Counted from the first letter of the stretch, positions 24,766 to 36,482 are shown. The stretch is DNA of 64,000 nucleotides from Drosophila pseudoobscura (GCF_009870125.1 NC_046679.1:23312001-23376000), one strand, 5' to 3'. Notes: generated from the sequence alone by a model not told the origin. Program-made: numbers and translations.

Positions 24766-24952
24766 GACAATGATTATTGTTCGATTATTAAAGTTAAGCT
24801 AATTATGTTGTGAATCATGTATTTTGGATATATGCATTTATGTACATATGTAGATATGTACATACATATGGCCCCTTTTCGTATTTCAGAAGTTTTCAAA
24901 TAAGTAAAGAAAAACAAAGCAGCAGGCAGGCTAGGGATCAGACAAAAATGTT

Positions 24953-25387
24953 ATGAGCTGTCTGCCTAAATGGATTTTCAAAATTATTTATTTCCGTGTG
25001 CTTCGGGTGTACCCAAACATGGGTGAGAGGTCAAGCAAAAGCGGATACCTTGGTAGTGTAACGATTCCGCCGATAGGAAAACTGGGCGACCAGGATAACT
25101 ATTGGACTTGGCGCATACTAATACGATCTTATCTGGAGGCTCTAGGACTATGGGCGGGAAACTTCCCGAGGGAGGTAAAAAATGCAAATTGGTTCAATGC
25201 GTTGCCGACACGTTGCAATAAATATTTGTACTTGTTCCAGGGCCCCCAAGCCAAGTTCATTTTGCTGAGCACAGTTGAAATTTGGATATTGAAAAGAGAA
25301 TATGAACATTTCAATTGTAAACAAATTTATCAAGATCTCGAGAAACGGTTTAGTGTACCTCGACCAAAATCTGCCACAACTCTGTAA
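24953..25387 (+). CDS. copia-type Gag-like orphan ORF, 144 aa (or 122 aa)
   Basis: Uninterrupted ORF. From the second Met at 25019 it reads MGERSSK..., then KLGDQDNYWTWRILIRSYLE, which resembles the start of Ty1/copia Gag (UBN2-type; xxYxxWxxxixxxLxxxxLW). Further on, QIYQDLEKRF matches the following helix, where Gag proteins have a DxLxxxF/Y-like segment. No zinc knuckle, protease or integrase follows and no LTR is seen. So it is either a decayed insertion that happens to stay open or a captured, domesticated Gag fragment. Similarity is judged by eye. It lies between the CPAP1 gene and a repeat-rich patch. Confidence 0.4.
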   Translation: MSCLPKWIFKIIYFRVLRVYPNMGERSSKSGYLGSVTIPPIGKLGDQDNYWTWRILIRSYLEALGLWAGNFPREVKNANWFNALPTRCNKYLYLFQGPQAKFILLSTVEIWILKREYEHFNCKQIYQDLEKRFSVPRPKSATTL

Positions 25388-25562
25388 CCATTTAGGAACT
25401 CGACAGAATATAATAGACTGATTTTCGATTATTTAAATGGTATTTCTTAGTATTTGGTGCTTAGTATGTTTAGTCTATACGTATGTGTAGTTGCATTTAG
25501 CAAATTTGATGTGCGCGCTTCGCAACATGGTATTTTTAAAAAAGTTGCTCAACATTTATAAA

Positions 25563-25633
25563 GTTGTGCCACTAACCATACAGTATACTGTATATACTGT
25601 ATATACCATATACTGTATGGTTAGTGGTTGTGC
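25563..25633. repeat. 57-bp palindrome with 7-bp flanking direct repeats
   Basis: CACTAACCATACAGTATA at 25570-25587 is the exact reverse complement of 25609-25626. The intervening 21 nt are rich in TATA and CTGTATA. GTTGTGC occurs directly on both sides, at 25563-25569 and 25627-25633. This is the layout of a very small inverted-repeat insertion with a target duplication, or of a hairpin-forming element. Confidence 0.75.
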
Positions 25634-25676
25634 TTCATTGGTACATTTTTGAATTCAAATGCTAATTTAATTTAAG

Positions 25677-25870
25677 TTAACCAATCTTGTCGGAAATTGA
25701 TTTAGTAACTGGATAAAAATATGTGAGCAGGGTTGAGGGTTCTATCCAGCTGGTAATATTCGAAGGAATATAAAAATAATTCGTCAGTACATTATATTTT
25801 GAAAATGAGACGGTATATTTCGGTATATTTTTGTGGGTCTGACCGTATATCTTATCGGCTATTCGCTTCT
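25677..25870 (+). repeat. dispersed repeat copy R1
   Basis: Contains the family core GGAAATTGATTTAGTAACTG followed by GGATAAAAATATGTG, the AATATTCG block, then GACGGTATATTTCGGTATAT and a CTGACCGTATATCTTATCG end at about 25840-25857. Matched by eye to six other copies in the window. Confidence 0.65.
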
Positions 25871-25894
25871 CTTCTATTTTTTTGCACAAACCAC

Positions 25895-26100
25895 TTTTAT
25901 TTTCAACGTTATATAGAAATCCAATGAAAGCAAGTGTTAAAATTAAGCAAGTTAAGTAGAAAACTGATTCATCAATCGTATAAAACTATGTGAGAAAAGC
26001 TTAGAGATCTATAGAGCTGGGAATATTCGACGGAAGAAAGAATAACCAGGAATTAGTCGTCATAACCGGTTGACAACAATGATTACCGGCAACATTCATT
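25895..26100 (+). repeat. dispersed repeat copy R2
   Basis: Shares AATCCAATGAAAGCAAGT, GATTCATCAATCGTATAAAA, CTATGTG and GAATATTCGACGGAAGA with the family. It lacks the GGTATATTT end. It stands in tandem behind R1. Confidence 0.6.
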
Positions 26101-26334
26101 GTCATACCCTAGGGAAAAGGATGTTATAGAACTGAGAAAATGTTTGTCATCCAAGGCTCCATCCAAGGTATCAGGATGGAGATTAATATATACAAGATAC
26201 TAATAATATACATGTATATGTCTAAATCATATCAATTTGAGAAAAGTTCTTTATAAATTTTATATAAAATTAACGAAATAGGGTATAAAAATGCCTATAC
26301 ACGCATCATGTCTTCAAATACCAGCAACAGTGCG

Positions 26335-26600
26335 ACTGTTTTTTTGTTGAACTATTTTGTTTAAGCCTTGTTTTAGCCAAAATACAATAAAAACAAGGAC
26401 TTAGAATAAGCCAGTTAAGCAGAAGAATTACTCATGAATCGTATAAAATTATGTGGTCATGGCTAAATGTGCTATATAGCTGAGAATATTCCACGGAAGA
26501 TCAAAAACGAGGAATATGTAAAATAGAACTTGCATTCGTCAGTATATTTTCGGTATATTTCTGTGGGTCAGACCGTATATCTTATCGCTAAATGACAACA
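26335..26600 (+). repeat. dispersed repeat copy R3, upstream of the SERF gene
   Basis: Begins TTTTTTTGTTGAACTATTTT, includes CATGAATCGTATAAAATTAT, GAATATTCCACGGAAGAT and the end TTCGGTATATTTCTGTGGGT then CAGACCGTATATCTTATCG. It ends about 160 bp before the SERF start codon and has the same orientation as that gene. Confidence 0.65.
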
Positions 26601-26756
26601 ATGCTGGCAAAATAAAAATAAAGCAACCCGCTTGAAAAAACTCAACAATTAAAATATATTCGGATTTCATATAACTAATATTTACACGTGCACGCCTTTG
26701 CGGAGCGAGATCTTTGAGCTAGAACCAGTGCTTTACGTTCATCTATAGCGACCAAA

Positions 26757-27318
26757 ATGACACGTAAGTAGCATTGAGGCTTGTGATTTGTCCCTTCCAC
26801 ATTTATACTTAAATAAAGAAGTATAACCAGAAGACCGACGAAGATACATCTAGCGAAGGTTCAGGTGTGCTACAAGATATATCCTTAAGCATCTGGCTAC
26901 ACCAACTAGTGTAGGCTCTATTCTTCTTCCACATAAGTGGGTGTAAAATCGATGGCTGGTTTTAGGACATGCGACAGCGACCACGAAGCGTGGGCGCTTC
27001 TAACCTCTTTGCCACCGCGATTAGATCATTTAGCACGCGCGACTAAATACGGCTTAAGTTATTAACCGATCGTTTATTTTCACAGGGGGAAACCAAAGAG
27101 ACCTAGCGCGCCAGAAGAACCAGAAGAAACTGTCGGACCAGACCAAGGGAAAACGTACCGATAATCTAACTGTGGAGCAGCGCAAGGCTAGGTCAGTATC
27201 GAGTAAAGTAAAGTACTACGAGCATTATGATGATCATAACTATTCTAGGGATGCTGAGATGATGCGTGAGAAGCAAAAGAAGAAGGAAGATGCTGCAGCA
27301 GCTGGGACCAGTAAATAG
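26757..27318 (+). CDS. CG17931: SERF/4F5 family small basic protein, 60 aa
   Basis: Member of the SERF (small EDRK-rich factor; MOAG-4 in worm) family, which promotes amyloid-type protein aggregation in other animals. Three exons: 26757-26763 (ATGACAC), 27086-27191 and 27249-27318. Spliced in phase they give MTRGNQRDLARQKNQKKLSD at the N-terminus, the family signature, and end EKQKKKEDAAAAGTSK. The first coding exon is only seven nucleotides and is missed by ORF searches. The protein is highly charged with no membrane segment. AATAAA at 27455-27460. Repeat copy R3 lies directly upstream. A TATAAAA at 26284-26290 is too far upstream to be its obvious core promoter. Confidence 0.93.
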
Positions 27319-27454
27319 AGACCGGCCAATCGACCATCAGGTAGACAGATGCAGGCGTGGGTTAAACACAAAATTGTTAGCGGATAGTCAGTCGTTGTAT
27401 CCCAGGATCTAGGACCGTCAGCGCCATTGTACATGAGTAACATAATGAGAATTT

Positions 27455-27460
27455 AATAAA
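27455..27460 (+). terminator. CG17931: poly(A) signal AATAAA of the SERF gene
   Basis: Canonical hexamer 137 nt after the stop codon. Confidence 0.6.
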
Positions 27461-28859
27461 TTTCAACGCTACAACTATGCAGCTAGTGCTAAACCAAGCA
27501 ATAGCTAAGCAATTCCCTGGTCACGCAACACAAACGGTCTCAATGGATTTCGATTTCAATACCGCCCTGGTTTTCGTTCTCTCTCCTTTTTGCAGTCCGG
27601 CTGAACCATAATTAAGGAAATTGATTATTTTTCAACATACCTGATCAAATTATTTACTGTAATGTATTTAATATATAAATTTTCAAAATAAAACATAGTA
27701 TGCAGCCAAAAAGCGTTGAACTAAACAATCTCAAAGTCTAGCTATTTAATATGTATTGTGTTTGACGAAAATTTATATATACAGGCAGGCTCCGTTGTTC
27801 ACTTACTTTTGCGGATTACGTTTTCAGCCAAAACGTTTCCTCTTAAGGTGTTCTTGTTGTTTCCCTGGTCAATTTTTCCGAGCCAAATTTGAGGTTGGGC
27901 TAAAATAAAATTATTTATAAAGAAAGCAAAAGTTAAATTACCCTGATACAGGTGTCAATATATGTTAATGCATCAATAAGTCATCTGTTTTTTTCCTTTT
28001 GCAATTAAGGTTCGTTTCGTTGTATAAAAAGCAGTTTACTTTCAGTCGGGCCAAAGAGGTCCTGCAAGCTATTGTGTAGTCATTGACCCAATTTATTTGT
28101 ATCCATTGCCTTAACAAACATCCTCCACCCCACTCAAATCTGACACGAAATTTGCATACAATAGAAGACAGATAGAAGTTCCAGCAAACAGCAAACAAAG
28201 GGAACGAAACCAGCTTAGTTGGGGCATGATTTGATAAATATGAAAGTAGCTGCATGGCCCACAAAACTCTCGCCAAGCAGTCGATCGTTGAACGGGCCCA
28301 ACTGCCAATAAGTTGAATGCCAGCATTTACCATTTTAAGGCAAAATGTCCAAAAACTTGGCGACTAACACTAACGGCAGTGGCTAAGCAAGTAACCAAAA
28401 ATGGCAGCAGGAGACATGGCGTGATGGCATATCTAAGGCGCATCTTGAATAGGGGGATACGCGGATGTTGGGCTGGGGTCGGTCCAGCCCAAGTAATGTG
28501 GATTGAGAACGAGCGGAGCAAGTTTTAATGATGATTTGTTTGGTTAGGATAGTGCAAAGTCTTGTAACCGAACCGTATCGCATCCATTGTTTCTCCAAGT
28601 GGTGTTTGATAACTCTATGCCGGAACAATCTGGAAAACTGGTTCTCCCTCAGAGAAAGCTTTCCCAAAAAAAGCTTGTCGCTGCCTTAAACTTAGTTTAA
28701 GAACTTTGCTGCTACTAAGAGAAAGAACCAGCAGAAACGCGAGCAGTAGATGAGAGCAAAAATCGCTATGCGATCACTGGGACTGCGCTGTTTCGGCCGC
28801 TGCCAACGCTGGCGCTCTCTAGCGACAGAGACTCGTGTTCAGTGGCGCAGCGCGTTTTC
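27461..28859. other. intergenic DNA
   Basis: AT-rich sequence and a moderately GC-rich stretch at 28400-28860. ORFs on both strands are short and overlapping, without domains. No gene supported. Confidence 0.5.
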
Positions 28860-29064
28860 AGTCGCTTCGTGAATCTCGCCGTAAACACAACAGAAACGCG
28901 CGCAAATCGAATTGAAATCGCGTCAAAACTTTCTGAAGAATAATACATGAAAAGATCCAATTATACATATATATCATACGAGCACTAATCAATTGCAAGG
29001 CCATAAAGAGTCGATTGGTTCCAAATACCTATTGTAACCCTCCCATTCAGCAAAAGTAGAAAGT
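28858..29064 (+). promoter_or_regulatory. candidate initiator and non-coding first exon
   Basis: TCAGTC at 28858-28863 fits the fly initiator. About 200 nt downstream GAAAGT|GTAAGT (donor at 29065) could end a 5' exon. The next good acceptor before an ATG is TTTCATTTCTAG ending at 33920, 36 nt before the four-TM gene. There is no exact DPE at +28, so the assignment is tentative. Confidence 0.35.
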
Positions 29065-32000
29065 GTAAGTGTAATTTGGTTTATATTTGGCGATCGATCG
29101 CTGCGGGCCACTTGCCAAATGCCTGACATTATCAGCGAAAAAGTGCAGCCAAATGGCAGAACGATCTCAATCGAATGCAAATCAAGTGATAAACGATCGT
29201 TTCGAAATTAAAATAACAGGCGAACAGCTCCCCAACGGAGGTGGATATGTGCAGTAGGAGCCCCCCCAGCCACAGTAGCCAGAGACCTAGAGCCAGTCCC
29301 AGTCCCAGCTGGCGACTTGATTGCTCGTCTGCCTTGGCTCTGTGTGTGTTTTCTTTATTTTTTGTTGTATTTTTTATACAAAACATATTCAATTTCATTT
29401 AGCTGCCGCGCAGCCAGCAATTTCAATATTCAAATGATCTGAGTCTGAGTCTGAGTCTGGCGCGTTACGATACGATTTTTCTGAGCGCCGGCAAATACAA
29501 ATTATGACAAATGCGCTAAAAACACTCTCCACCGCAATACCGCAAAAATACAGAAAAACCGAATATAAATTAAAAAAAAAAAAATAATGCCATCGCTTGT
29601 TTTGACTTCTGATTGTCGATCCCCAGATCTCTGATCCGGCCTGACCCAAATGCTATCTCGGCAGAGGCAGAAACAGTTTGTTAGCTTTGATTATTGCTTT
29701 TGCAAATTGCGATCTATATAGACACACAGCTCTATATATAAGGAGCTGCTGCTGCTGATGTAAATGTGCATGATGTCAGCAAAACCAAGATGACATTGAA
29801 ATCGTTTACGAACTGCCATATCATATCCCACCATTTTGGGGACTCAGAAGGAGAGAGAGAGAGGTAAACAAGTCGGCGGTTGAACAGGTTGGAATAAAGG
29901 ATATGTAGGTCAATAAAAAGTTCACTTCCATGCGGAGGCGTAGACGTAAATTACGTTCTCTAAATGTTAATTGAATCTTTTTAGATATTCCAGACATTTG
30001 CGATCCATAAAACTCACATTCAAGCTGAAAATTAACAGAGAGGCGGTGAATATTAAGCAGACTCTCCCATTGAGACACAATTATTAGTGGAAATGATCGA
30101 ATTCGAAGATCTCCGATCAAGCAAAGTTCAGTGACGCGCATCGCATCCATTAGGAATAAATGAAAAAAAAAAAAGAATTAACAAGATAGAGGAAAGAACA
30201 ATGTGAAGGTTACAAAATACACAAGGCAACAGATAAAACAGCGACGAAAATATATGACAACAAAAAACAAAAAAAAAACAAATTCTAGCTGAATAAATAG
30301 GAATGGCAGAAGGCGTTCGCACACCTACGCTGCCCCACAGTGGCGGCGAATAGTTAATGCCAGATGGCAGATGCCAGATGACGGAGGAGATTGAGGCCTA
30401 CCACTTGACCACAAAATCTGTGTTCCAGTGTTCATTGATCGGGTATTCGCAATACAATTGGGTAATTTCCATTACAAAAGTTCTAAGGTAGCTGCTGGTA
30501 GGCTGGCGACTAAAATATGGCATTTTATGGCTCTGTTCTGTTGTTTTTGCTAGATCTCTCAGTTGAATGCTCGCGACCTTGTGTGGCTATTTATAAGCAT
30601 TTTCGTGTATTTATTTTCTATGTTCTCCTCTCATAAATGAATCATTTTAATGTGGGAGCGAAAACTTTCGCTTTGGGTGGGGAAAACGAAAGCCGAATGA
30701 TACTCTAGAATTGCCTTTTTGAACGCGTTCAATGTCGCCGCCGCCTCCCTGACCATGAAGAACATTGACAGAACGTGGAAAAGTATCTCGTGGATTCATG
30801 CATATGGATCTCGGAAAGTGTCGGGGCAGTGTGGCAGTGCGTGCCGTGCCGCACCATAAAGGCGCCGCCGCGTAATTGCAAAATCATGAATTGAAATTGA
30901 AAGCAAAGCCCCGTCGGCAAAGGCCACTTCAAAGACTGCTGCGAAATGCAATTGAGTTCTGCAGCTGCAACGGGCTTAATTGATTTATATGGCAAGTCGA
31001 GTGATCGGGAACCGAGTGCTGAAAGCCAGAAACCATCGACCAAACTCAATTTGACAAAAAGCTAAGACAAAGGCCGCGCGTTCAAGTGGCAGAAACCAGC
31101 AAAATAAATAAAAGCCAAAAAATGCCGCGTGCTTGAGACTTGTCAAATTTGGTAGAACGATTTTTGACCGGTTTGAAACCCGACTTGGCGACTCATCGGA
31201 GCAGTTCCCACTTATGCTTTCAGCCTGCCATAGATTGAGTAATTTCCAGCCACATCGCAGCTCAATTGCAGATACAGATATGCACGGCTTTGCCTTTGTC
31301 TTGCCCGAGTATCTTTTGTGTCTGGGCGCAAAAAGTAGCGCACAAGAATGTCAAACTTAATTACGCGTTGAAGCGCAAACTAATTGGTGGATTGGGTTGA
31401 ACAGTGGGTGGGTGTGTAGAGGCGTAGAAGGGGTCGCAAAAGTTCGCCCCCCGCGACAAAGTGAACAACAAAAGAGTTGAAAATAATTGGCGCCGACTTC
31501 GCTGGCGGCAGTACCAGATACCAGATAAATGCCAAAAACAATCATGTATCCGGCAGATACAAAAGTCAGACCCCTGGACACGCGCTCACTGCACACGAAA
31601 ATTACAAAAGCCGATCGGGTTGGGCAGTTGTTGATTTAAACAATTTTCCCTGGGCTATACGATCGTACATACTCGAATAACCGAAGCAGTTGACATGATT
31701 TATATGGACAATATTTGTGGTTCGCTTGCTCTAGACAAATGGGTCACGATTTGATTAATGAACGATGATAAATGTAAATTTTACATTTTTGTAATAGCTT
31801 AATGTTCAGCTTAACTTAACTGAATGTTTAGGCTTTCCTGGGAGGTGGGTTTCTGTTGAGGGAACTGTTGTATGATAATCTCTCACTTGCTTTTCCCAGA
31901 AAAAGTTGTTTGGCTTTCCCCCGATTCTCGAACATCTTCTGGCTAACATTACCTTTCACATTCGCCAGCATCTGACAACTTTTACTCCCACACACAGTCA

Positions 32001-33920
32001 GACAGACTCTGCATCACAACCTACAAACAGCGACCAAAATGCAATGACAGCCGCGTCCAGTTGCACTTGTCAAGTCTTAAACACTTTCCAACTCATAAAA
32101 CCCACATCGAGTGCTGTTGGGGCAGAAATTCCTCAGAAAAGGTCGCCCACGCTGGATTTTGAACTTGACTCCGTCAGCATCAGATCCGGAGGGGATTGCG
32201 ATTATAATTCTACGTTATGGGAGCCCAGCGGAAGTCTGCGTCAACATTAGATTAACCTAACGATGAGTTCATTGGCAATATTAACGGCATTAAAATGCGA
32301 ACTTGGTGAAACATCTGGGTCCCGTCCACCGACTCCTTTCAGCATGGAATTTCCCTATAGATTCTATTGCGTTGTACCCTCTGACCTGAATCAGTTTCAT
32401 CTATAGCTTCATATTGCATTGCTTTGCTTTGTTGTCTCAACCAGGCCAAAACGTATTAAATTCAAGATGAAATTGCACTAGAAGCCAGACAAATGTGGGG
32501 TCTGTGTCTGCGGTCAAATTCTGCTCCATTTATGGGCTAGAAAAAACGCGTGCGAAACGCGTGGAGAACGGCAAGCTAACGCGCCATGTGTCCGTCCGGT
32601 TTATCAACGCAGCTATAAAAAGTTCTCTCTGTTCCGTTCGAGTAGAATATGATCTTTGGGCATTAACCTGTCCTCTGTCCGTGCTCCTCTCTGCCCCGCC
32701 TCCCCTGATAATTACGTAATTCGTTTCGTATTCTTGCCGAGGTTCTTTCCTCACATCTTTGTGCTGTTTGTTTGGCTATTTCGTATTTATCGTATTTTTT
32801 TTTGTTTTCTCTTTCTGCGTGAGGTGTGAACTCAACTCAGCGGAAATGTGCTTTAAATACGAATGGTATCTGTATCCGTATGTCTCTTATGTGTATCTGT
32901 AGCTTGAACTTTAGCCGAGGATACGGGTGGGAGTCCGGGTGCGGGCTGACCATTTCCCAGGCAACCAGTTTCGGCTTAAACCATCTCAAAGTGTTTCCAT
33001 GTAAGACAAGACATTTTGGCGTGTGATTATCTCATCAGAGTTGATGCCTGCCGCGGGCCACATGTACGAGTGCGATGTGGATGCCTCGGCATTCATCCGA
33101 TAGATACGAGTACAAGCCAGCTGCAGCGGCATTTGCATGTGCCAACATGCGCCACATCAATCCGTAGCTGAAGTTGAAGCCGGGGTCCGGCGCAAGTTAA
33201 ACGTTTGATTAATTTAATGACAATGCCCGGTGGCTGCATTTGATGAGCCATAACTCATAGATGCAGATACATGCTCCTATCTGGATCGTGTGCTCATGTG
33301 GATGATATCAACTTTCGAAAAGCTGCAGCTTGCTGGATTGACTGGAATAAGCAACAACCATTTCCGAGTAACTTCCTTGCAGCCGCCACAAAGTTGTTCA
33401 TTGATTAGTCATTCGAATCGTTGATTTATTTTAAAGCTTTTGTCTAATTATAAATCTTACGTTCTCTCAAGTATTCCACGCTCTTTGGCTATTGTTATCT
33501 TCTCGTTTCCTTCTATTTTTAAAATCACATTCTGTAAACATTTATGTGTTCGTTGAAGCGTCGCTTGACGTCACAATTGGCCAAATTATTCGATCTTGTT
33601 TTTCGGATTGTTTATCTTTACCTTTTTACAATTGCCAAAGGGGGTCAAGGTGGTGCACAGGAATGCCATAAATATTTGCTGGTTCCTTTACAAAACAATC
33701 GTCATACATTAGCCAGAAACGTACTGTTGATAAGATAGAAACAATAGGGGAAAGGTGGATGGGTAATACTTCCACAAATTCCGAGACAACATCATCAGTT
33801 ATGTGACGAAGCAGTTGAGGGAGCTTTTGAAATGTCTAGACACGAGAAGTCAAGCATTCATGAAAACCGCTTCCTCCCAAATTTCAATATAACATCTTTA
33901 ATTTCCCTTTTCATTTCTAG
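29065..33920 (+). other. probable long 5' intron of the four-TM gene
   Basis: 4.9 kb with no supported coding exon. Notable pieces are purine-rich A tracts (29569-29583, 30161-30175), a CTGAGT repeat at about 29440-29459, and short TATATA runs. It may hold enhancers; none can be named by eye. Confidence 0.4.
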
Positions 33921-33956
33921 TTTATATCATCTGTAACCCACACCTAAATTGCCAAA

Positions 33957-35045
33957 ATGGCAAAACCTCTGTTGAACTCCTGCTGCCTGTGTCAGTCGAC
34001 GCGGAATGGGTCCATTATCTCAGGCATCCTGGCCATTGTCCTATCCATCATCACCATTGTGGTGATCTTCACGACGAGAGTGCATTTCAAGACGATCGTA
34101 TTCGACTTTATACCCAATGACATTGTCAAGATAATACTGGTGATCAACCTGTGCATGACCATATTGATATCCCTACTGATGATCGCGGGCGTTCTCAAGG
34201 TATGATCAATCCTCCCCCGCCTGTGCTCGTTGAATACAGATTGCATCATTAATCTTTGTGTATGTTATAGCGCAATCACTACCTGATGGTGCCCTGGGTG
34301 GTGCTGGGCATCATGATTGCCATTGGATTGCTGATCTCAGTCATCTACACCGCCGTCGTCTTCTTCATTGATGGCTATGTACTGACGGGTGTTCTCTGGC
34401 TAATCTTTGGCTTAATTTGTTGCGGTAAATATGCAAAGGAGTGGAAGTGGGGTATGGGGCAGATGCATTTTGGGGGGGGCAACTGTAACTTCTCCATGTG
34501 CGGTTTTTAGCACCGGATGGCGTTTTATGCGAGCCGTTTTTACTTTATTGACGCATTTATCATGCGTTGATTGCCCCGTGTGCTGAAAGCAAAAAAGGCG
34601 GCGGCGCCCCTGCCAGGGGCCTGCACCCAACAAATGAGGCGCGAAGTGGCTGGCAAATGCAATTTGTTTAGTTGCCAAAGTGGCAGGAGATAATAAATGG
34701 GCAGATAGGCTGAGATGCAGCTAAAAATGGGCGAGACACGCCTACGAATGGCAATTCTACAAGCATTCTACATAAAACCGATTTTCGTCGACAGGTGCCT
34801 CTGTCTTGAAAAGTATCTGCTACATTCTGGTGTAGCAGAGTTCAGTAGAAACAAAGTAAAATACATCCGACAGTGGGCCCGATATGGGGAAAAAGGGACA
34901 GCAGATAGCTACATTTATTAAAATTGTTTTATTTTCTCTTCCAGCGGTTCTAACATATTGCTGGTGCGTCGTATACAGCGAATACGCTAATCTCTCCGAG
35001 GAGAACGAACGTGGCCGATACAACAAGCAGCCCTACCGCCGTTAA
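33957..35045 (+). CDS. four-TM DUF4728-like membrane protein, 165 aa
   Basis: Exons 33957-34199, 34271-34424 and 34945-35045, phases consistent. The N-terminus has a short Cys cluster (NSCCLC), then a membrane segment (GILAIVLSIITIVVIF). A loop with VHFKTIVFDFIP follows, then a second segment (IILVINLCMTILISLLMIAG), a third (VPWVVLGIMIAIGLLISVIY) and a fourth (TGVLWLIFGLICC, continuing AVLTYCWCVV). The cytoplasmic tail is SEYANLSEENERGRYNKQ. This pattern is the insect DUF4728 family of small tetraspan proteins, function largely unknown. I assign the family by pattern, not search. AATAAA at 35292-35297. If intron 2 is retained, the frame runs on to a stop at 34508-34510 with a different tail. 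Confidence 0.8.
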
Positions 35046-35291
35046 GGATCCATAAGCTCCCACCAGAAGGTGATCTGCAGATCCCCTACTCTCATCATCA
35101 CTTCCATTCTAGCAAGAAATACCCATTCTATCATCCTAGTTTATAATAATTATCCCAACTGCTTATGTTCGTATTTAGTGGATATATCTAACTAATAATT
35201 GTAATTTAATTAAGGCGAGCCAGCCTTTCGTTCAGAGATCGAATTTATGTGGCCCGCGGAAGAAAGTGCAATCGAATCGATTTAACATTTA

Positions 35292-35297
35292 AATAAA
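35292..35297 (+). terminator. poly(A) signal of the four-TM gene
   Basis: AATAAA about 250 nt after the stop, facing the convergent Manf gene. Confidence 0.55.
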
Positions 35298-35482
35298 ACT
35301 TTAATCCAGATATTTTGTGAATTTCTGTTGTAATTTGTACGTAATATTGTATGAAAAGAATTGGAAAAATTGAAAAATAATTAACACGTGGAAAACCAAA
35401 AATAAATTTGTTTATTTATCAACGGAATGAGAGCACGTTTAGGCGCATTTCACGGTATTACTGTGTGTTTCTTGGTTTCTTT

Positions 35483-35488
35483 TTTATT
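35483..35488 (-). terminator. Manf: poly(A) signal of Manf
   Basis: TTTATT on the plus strand (AATAAA on the minus), 165 nt after the Manf stop. A second is at about 35411-35416. The two convergent genes are separated by under 200 bp of non-transcribed DNA. Confidence 0.5.
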
Positions 35489-35652
35489 TCAAAATATCGT
35501 TTCTTTATGTATATATTATATTCAATTCTCTCAAAGTCTATCAAAATTGTAAATTAACTAAAAATACGGATGTGTAGTGGGGGTTTCTTCTATTTGAGTG
35601 GGCGTGTTCCATGTAACTACACAAGTAACTCTAGACTTTTGAGCGATTCGAT

Positions 35653-36377
35653 CTACAGTTCGCTGCGCGCATACTTGGGCTTCAGCTCCTCGATGCGTTT
35701 GATAAAGTCAGACTTCTCCAGGCAGCCATCGCAGCTCTCATCCCAGTCGTTGAGAATCTTTTTCAGGTCGCGCACTTTTAACTTTTTCAGATCCACACTG
35801 TTCAGATCGATTTGCTTCTCTGCAGTTACATTTGTGTATGGGTTAGCTAGTTAATTTCCATACAAGTTTCTGTCACAGTGGTACATACCATATCGCAGGT
35901 CACAGATTTGTGCATCCTTTTTCTTCAGCTTCTCACACACCTTCTCGGCCGGCATAGACCAGCTCAAGGGTTTGCTCATCTCATTCAAGATTCCAGTAGC
36001 CGATTCCTCCAGACCACCTAGGTAATAGCACTGCATGGAAAAAGCATACGTGTTAGCATACGTGTTCACTAGGCGGAAGAGAACATTGTTTGCCGGCTAC
36101 TCACGAATCTGTGCTCCTTGTTCTTTTGTGTCTTGCAGAACTTCTTGAATTCAGTCTCAATTTGCTTGTAGTCGCCCTTAATGGCATCGTCAAGGGATGC
36201 AGCAAAGCGCCTAACAGTCTTGATACACACTAAAAGATTTTGGTTGAAAATCTGTTCCAGAGCATTTACCACTTACGTGGCCAACATACCTTCGCAGTCC
36301 TCCTCTTTGAGAGCCAGCGTTGTCTGTGCGACGCCGGCCAGGAAACAGAGCACAAGCACCAGATGCGTTGTCTTCAT
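35653..36377 (-). CDS. Manf: MANF/ARMET neurotrophic factor, 173 aa
   Basis: ER-resident, secretable neurotrophic factor related to CDNF, induced by the unfolded-protein response; in flies it supports dopaminergic neurons. Four exons on the minus strand: 36377-36290, 36229-36105, 36030-35889 and 35819-35653. Signal peptide: residues 1-22. The saposin-like N-terminal domain begins with the CEVC pair (28-31) and contains EFKKFCKTQ and CYYLGG. The C-terminal SAP-like domain has the CDGC redox-type motif (148-151). It ends in RSEL, a KDEL-like retention signal. Length and cysteine pattern match the family. The DRE at 36475-36482 and repeat R4 lie directly upstream. The identification is firm. Confidence 0.97.
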
Positions 36378-36474
36378 TTTGCTGCTATTCTGATTTAATT
36401 TATGTCTTTAAACTACAAATTCCTTTTATATTTATTTTATGTCGTGTTTTTTTAGAATATATGACTTATCGACT

Positions 36475-36482
36475 TATCGATA
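36475..36482 (-). promoter_or_regulatory. Manf: DRE (TATCGATA) upstream of Manf
   Basis: Perfect palindromic DREF site about 100 bp upstream of the Manf ATG, at the end of repeat copy R4. It is typical of housekeeping promoters. Confidence 0.65.

Noticed and set aside
26281-26380. TATAAAA at 26284 as promoter of a small gene
   Set aside because: The only ORF following is 18 codons and runs into repeat R3; there is no sign of a product.
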